Source: Adenanthera pavonina (Eukaryota; Streptophyta; Magnoliopsida; Fabales; Fabaceae). Taken from it: a stretch of 64,000 nt of DNA. Below the pieces are notes generated by a model. The model worked only from the letters and a program-made list of their open reading frames with translations. It was not told where the DNA came from and searched no databases. Below, piece after piece: positions 59,549 to 64,000 of the stretch; position 1 is the stretch's first letter; each line of letters opens with the position of its first letter. Both the position numbers and the translations under genes were made by a program. The DNA lies in the NCBI GenBank assembly GCA_026686845.1, contig JAIVEN010000001.1:32728001-32792000 (forward strand), in the 5' to 3' direction.

Positions 59549-62383
59549 ATGAATGAGGTGGATGAAAATGATGTCCGTACCCTTGATGACTTTGTCGGTA
59601 AAGAGAATGATGGTTATCACTCTAGTATCCGCATGCCAGATATCCAAGCTTGGAATTTTGAAGTTAAGCAAACTATGCTCCAGTTACTACAAATGAATAG
59701 GCAATTTGGTGGAACGCACTCGGAGGATCCCAATACTTATTTGACTACTTTTGTAGAGGTTTATGACTCATTCAAGCAAAATGGTGTTTTTAAGGATGCT
59801 TTGAGGTTGAGGCTTTTTCCCTTGTCATTAAAAGATAAAGTAAAGCCATGGCTCAATTCCCTTCCAGAGCAATCTATTGATACTTAGGATGAGTTAGCAA
59901 GAAGATTCAGAGCAAGGTTCTTTCCTCATGGTCGTAGGGCTTCTCTTCAAAGTGAACTTGTATCCTTTGAGCAGGAACCAGGTGAACTCTTTCATGAAGC
60001 TTGGTAGCGATTTAAAGATATGTTGAAGCAATGCCCTAGTCACGCATAGTAGAAATAGGTGTTACTTGAAGCTTTTTGGAATGGACTGGATGATGATTCC
60101 TTAAATATGCTAGATGCGGCATCTAATAGGACTATTGGAAGCATGACAGTTAATGAGCTCTTCAAATTGTATGATGAGAATCTTGCGACAAACACGATGC
60201 AAAAGGCTGAGAGAAGGAGAACCATGAAGAAGAAAGATCATTCACAAGACACAAGCTCCACTAACGATATTTTAGATCATTTAAATGCTTTGAATCGGAG
60301 GTTTGACAATATGGAGATGCAAGTTAGAAGAGGAAATGCTATAGGGGTAAATGCCATTCAATCTCCTAGGGCTTATGAGCAATGCGGGGAAAGGCATATC
60401 ATAGAGCAATGTCCTTATGCTTTAGAGAATGTAAGCTACTTGAACAACTTTCAAAGAGGGCCAAACAATCCACAAAACAATCCTTTCTCACAAACTTATA
60501 ATCCAGGGTGGCGAAATCGCCCTAGTTTCTCTTGAAGTCAAAGACAAAAATTGAACCTACCTTCTTCATTTGGTGTAAGACCTAACCATCCTCCCGGCTT
60601 CCAACCTCAAGCCAGGAAAATTCCCATTAAGGAGGAAGAATCCAAAATAGATAAAATGTTGTCTCAAATTCTAGCCAATCAAGAAATGGCAAAAGTAGAG
60701 ACTAAGGCTACTTTTACGATTCATGAGATAGAAATTAAGAATCTTGAAGTGCAAATGGGTACTATGGCTTCTCAATTGAATGCTTTGCAAAAAGGTGGTT
60801 TGCCAAGTGACACAATTCCTAATCCAAGGAGAGAGGACAAGGAAGAATGTAAAGCTGTCAGCTTGAGGAGTGGTAAGCAATTGCCCGAAGTCATTGATCC
60901 TAAGGTGTATTATGGAGGCGATAAGGAAGTGGCTGCTCAAGATGAGAATAAGAGTGAAAAAGAAGAAGAAGTTGTGAAAACTAGTGAGGAAAAGAATAAC
61001 ACTAAGAGAGATAAAAGAGAGGTAGAGAGAAAAGATGAGAAAGAGGGTGAAAAAATGAGTAGAGAGAAAAGAAAGTAAGAAGAGATTAATCAAAAAGTGA
61101 CCAATCCATTCCCTTTTCCCTAAAGGTTCAAGAAACAAAAAGAAGATAAGCAATTCAAGAAATTCTTAAATATCTTCAAGCAACTGCATATTAATCTTCC
61201 TCTAACTGACGCATTGGAGCAAATACTCGCATATGTGAAGTTCTTGAAAGATCTATTGTACAAGAAGAAAAGATTCAATGAGTTTGAAATAGTGGCCTTG
61301 ACGAAAAGTTACACTAATATCATAAAGATTTTGCCACAGAAGTTAAGTGATCCAGGTAGTTTTGTGGTTCCATGTGAGATGGGAAAAATAACTATTAGGA
61401 AGGCTTTGTGCGAATTGGGCTCTAGTGTGAATCTCTTGCTTCTTTGAGTTTTTAAGAAAATGCAATTGGGTAAGGCAAGGCCAACCACTATGACTTTGCA
61501 ATTGGCGGATAGGATCTTGGTTCATTTGAAGGGGATCATTGAGGATGTGCTTGTAAGAGTGGGTAACTTCATCTTTCCCGCAGATTTCATCATTCTAGAT
61601 TGTGAAGTAGATCAATAGATGCCCCTCATTCTAGGGCACCCTTTCTTAGCCACTGGTAGAGCTCTCATTGATGTAGAAAAGGATGAGATTACATGGAGAC
61701 TTAGCGAAGAAAGGTTGACATTTAACATGTTTAAAGCTATCAAAGCGCCTAATGAACCGGAGGAGTGTTGCTTTACTGATATCATTGATCAAGTGGTGCA
61801 TGAGGAATTCCACATGTCGATCACACAAGACCCCTTGGAAGCTCTCCTAATTGGGTGTGAAATGGAAGGAGAAGAATTTGAAGAATGCTTGGCTTTGATG
61901 AATGCTTCCCTGATGATCCCTAAAAATCGCATTGCAATTCAATCTTTGGATACAATGTCTCTTAATGGACCCTCTTTAAAGTCGTCTCTTGTTAAGCCAC
62001 GCACTCTTAAGTTGAAGGCACTCCCAAGTCACTTGAAATATGTTTATTTGGGAGACGACAATACATTACTAGCCATAATTGCTTCTGATTTGAGTGACGT
62101 TCAAGATAGGCAACTTTTAAATGTCTGGAAGGCATATAAGTGGGCTATTGGGTGGACCATTATAGATATCAAAGGGATTAGTCCATCAATTTGTATGCAC
62201 AAAATTTTCTTGCAGGATAACCACAAAACCTCCATCGAGCATCAACGAAGGTTGAATCTCATCATGAAGGATGTAATGAAGAAGGAAATCTTGAAATGGC
62301 AAGATGTGGGGATTGTGTATCCTATCTCAGATAGTTCTTAGGTGAGTCCAATCCAATGTGTTCTTAAAAAGGGGGGCGTGACT
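59549..62383 (+). pseudogene. gag-protease-RT start of the second Athila-like element, one frame with stops
   Basis: A single frame runs 2.8 kb without frameshift. Gag: SEDPNTYLTTFVEVYDSFK, then RLFPLSLKDKVKPWLNSLP near 59870, ARRFRARFFPHGRRA, a defective knuckle YEQCGERHIIEQCPYA (60373-60420), and NPGWRNRPSFS. Low-complexity Lys/Glu-rich region at 60940-61070. Protease: CELGSSVNLLLL near 61410, where the Asp usual in D-x-G-S/A is Glu, and PLILGHPFLATGRALIDV at 61622. RT start: LNLIMKDVMKKEILKW, then SPIQCVLKKGGVT at the CACTA junction. Stops include 59885, 60533, 61076, 61445, 61616 and 62339 plus a cluster near 60005-60056. It is inactive. Confidence 0.82.
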
Positions 62384-62419
62384 CACTATACCAATTTTTG
62401 TCTTTAATTGTGCTCAATA

Positions 62420-62971
62420 GTTGGCGTTTATCAAATAAATGCCAACTAAATCTAGATGCTGGAAAAAAGTTGGCGTTTATATAAACGCTAACTTATACAA
62501 ATATTTCTATGGTGTTTATATGTTTAAACGTTGAATAAAACTTTTAGGTGGCGTTTGTACATTTAAACGCCAAGCAAAGCTCCAGGATTTTTTTTTTAAT
62601 TTTCTCCTGAAATTTTTAGTTGGCATTTAATAAATAAATGCCATCTATATATTTTAGGTGGTGTTTATATTTTAAATGCCAACTAATGTTCGAATTTTAG
62701 ATGGCGCATACATATTAAACGCCAAGCAGAGATCCACAATTTTTTTAAAAAATTTTTTCATAAATTGTTAGTTAGCATTTAATATATAAACGTTATCTAT
62801 AAAATTTTAGGTGGCATTTATATTTTAAACGCCAAGGAAAGTTGTTTTTTTAAAATGTTAGTTGGTGTTTAAAATTTAAACGGCAACTAAGTTGTAAATA
62901 TTAGATGGCGTTTAAAATATAAATGTCATCTATGTTATTTTTAGTTAGTGTTTAAAATTTAAACGCTAACC
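62420..62971. repeat. Subterminal array of about 12 hairpin-forming repeats
   Basis: About twelve imperfect palindromes of 24-30 bases, one every 40-60 bases. The arms are variants of TTGGCGTTTA and TAAACGCCAA around a short A/T loop, for example GTTGGCGTTTATATAAACGC at 62469 and AGTGTTTAAAATTTAAACGC near 62947. Repeats of this kind in CACTA elements bind the element's own regulatory protein. Confidence 0.85.
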
Positions 62972-64000
62972 AAGTTATTTTAAAATCCTTCTCAGCCCTA
63001 ACATGGCATTTACTCTGAATTGTGCAGTCTTCATTCCCACCGCGTGCTCTGAATCCCTTCCTTTGCCATAGCTCTTCTCGCACAGCTCTTTGACCACCAC
63101 GAGATCAAAGTTTACATGCTTTCCTCCTCCGCCACGACTGTGCTCCTCAGAAATCCCATTCAACCTATAGGTCGAAGCTGAGACCCCTTACTGTCAGAGG
63201 ACCACGAACTCGCTAGATCTTGAAACCTCTCCCAGTCAACAGTCAAGGTGAATAGAGTGAAAGAGGCCCAATTCCATTCACTCTAACGAACTTGAAATCC
63301 CTCCCAGTCCTAATGGCGAACGGTAGCTAGCTTTGAGGTAACCCTATTGTCCCACTGACGCTCTCTTCCTCCTTGCTCTCTCTGCCTATTCTCTGTTTTT
63401 AAACCCTATTTTCATTTGTCATTTCATCTATCCATTGAGGTAACAAGTTCAGATTAGGTTTTCATACCAAGCTCTATGCGAGATTAGCTCCATTGGCATA
63501 CGTTACAGCAATCAACTCCTGTGCAAAAAAGGGATATAGCAATTTGTCTATAATTAAAATGCTTTAGTATAATTTCAAATATTTATGCACAAGTAATGTA
63601 TATCCTTATAAATGTTGTCTTAAAAGTCACAGCATTGAAGTTTCTGAGATTAGTATATCCGCCTCTATGCCTTTTGATGGTCATTCTTTCATAATGCATC
63701 TATAACAATCAACTTTGTGTGTGTATATATATATTGTTATAATCTTATAAAATTCAAAAAAGAAGAAAATGGTGATTCTTGGTGCCCTTGAGCATGCATT
63801 TAGTTTAAGGAACACCATGGCCTAGCTGGATATTTATAGTGTAAGTTTTATTAATGAGTTCATCGTGGACTTGTAGTTGATATTTATATTAGCTAATATT
63901 TCTTAGGATTGCAAGATTATGAGCATGAAACTATAAAAATTCGGAACCTAAATTCAATTTTCGTTGTATATGGAGATGAGGACGTCCTTAGTATTACATT
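62972..64000. other. Interior of the CACTA element, no gene recognised
   Basis: A GC-richer patch at about 62985-63410 (TCCCAGTC repeats, CTCTCTCTG tracts) looks like a leader or captured gene leader. It has short frames only and no recognisable protein. From 63420 on it is AT-rich, with a TATATATATA run near 63725. Transposase exons may lie beyond the edge. Confidence 0.45.

Larger units (their letters stand above)
58081..62383 (+). mobile_element. Second Athila/Tat-like gypsy element, 5' part only
   Basis: Contains a presumed 5' LTR end, a degenerate tRNA-Asp primer site, gag, protease and the beginning of reverse transcriptase. It is cut at 62383 by a CACTA transposon, so the remainder, if present, lies beyond the window. 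Its left edge abuts the 3' LTR of the first Athila-like element; the true LTR start cannot be fixed without the 3' LTR. Confidence 0.8.
62384..64000 (+). mobile_element. CACTA (En/Spm-type) DNA transposon, left end, continues beyond the window
   Basis: Starts CACTATACCAATTTTTG at 62384 within the RT of the second Athila-like element, preceded by ACT, a candidate 3-bp target duplication. A dense subterminal repeat array follows (62420-62971). The right end is outside the window, so the size, the second terminal repeat and the duplication cannot be verified. Confidence 0.75.

Noticed and set aside
60671..61153. Minus-strand ORF of 160 codons, Phe/Leu-rich, resembling a membrane protein
   Set aside because: It is the complement of the Lys/Glu-rich low-complexity gag tail; hydrophobicity is a by-product of antisense reading.
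62420..62971. Regular short palindromic repeats that could be mistaken for a CRISPR array
   Set aside because: The window is plant nuclear DNA, repeats vary in sequence, spacers are not uniform, there are no cas genes, and the array adjoins a CACTA terminus.
1..64000. A novel multi-gene defence or biosynthetic system
   Set aside because: Coding content is two independent host genes, one transporter remnant and transposons. Nothing suggests a coordinated new gene system; the most unexplained parts are the copia ORF3, its word-rich regulatory DNA and the CACTA hairpin array.

Overview
This is a repeat-rich stretch of a plant nuclear genome, most likely a eudicot. The evidence is AT-rich intergenic DNA, genes with many GT-AG introns, plant-type gene families (membrane-anchored glutaminyl cyclase, GH28 polygalacturonase, NPF/PTR transporter remnant) and typical plant transposons: Reina-like and Athila-like Ty3/gypsy, Sirevirus-like Ty1/copia, RTE-type LINE, hAT and CACTA. 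No prokaryotic operon, CRISPR array, rRNA or tRNA gene was seen.

Host genes are confined to the first third. A decayed NPF/NRT1-PTR transporter fragment lies on the minus strand at about 4.25-4.66 kb. An apparently intact 11-exon glutaminyl-peptide cyclotransferase gene (QCT, plus strand, 8027-18782, 321 codons plus stop) follows. Its second intron is 5.7 kb because a 4.9-kb antisense Ty3/gypsy element with unusually short LTRs (about 167 bp) sits in it, flanked by CATGC target-site duplications. A polygalacturonase gene lies on the minus strand (19987 to about 23175). Its last exon is partly duplicated about 243 bp downstream and its start codon cannot be located.

From 25.4 kb onward the window is transposon sequence and AT-rich spacer. 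A complete 11.8-kb Sirevirus-like copia element (25383-37180, TSD GCAAT) has 1.66-kb LTRs, gag, pol and an extra 3' ORF of about 729 codons. A solo LTR of the same family (38515-40376, TSD TAAAT) lies 1.3 kb further on. After a gene-free AT-rich stretch comes a hAT transposase pseudogene (49.3-51.3 kb) whose 3' side holds a near-complete RTE-type LINE (45649-48813, 21-bp TSD). An Athila-like element that has lost pol and carries an inverted gag segment follows (51562-58080). It abuts a second Athila-like element (58081-62383) that is cut by the left end of a CACTA DNA transposon (62384 to beyond the window edge) with about 12 hairpin-forming subterminal repeats.

The two well-preserved host genes are independent: QCT cyclises N-terminal Gln to pyroglutamate in the secretory pathway, and the polygalacturonase would act on cell-wall pectin. 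The coding remnants of several transposons keep one reading frame over kilobases and are broken mainly by in-frame stops, many readable as C-to-T or G-to-A transitions. This fits silenced, methylated chromatin. The least explained items are the extra ORF of the copia element, the repeated ATTCGAAT / CAGACGAA word pair in its LTRs and interior, and the CACTA hairpin array. All family names come from motif recognition by eye, without database searches.
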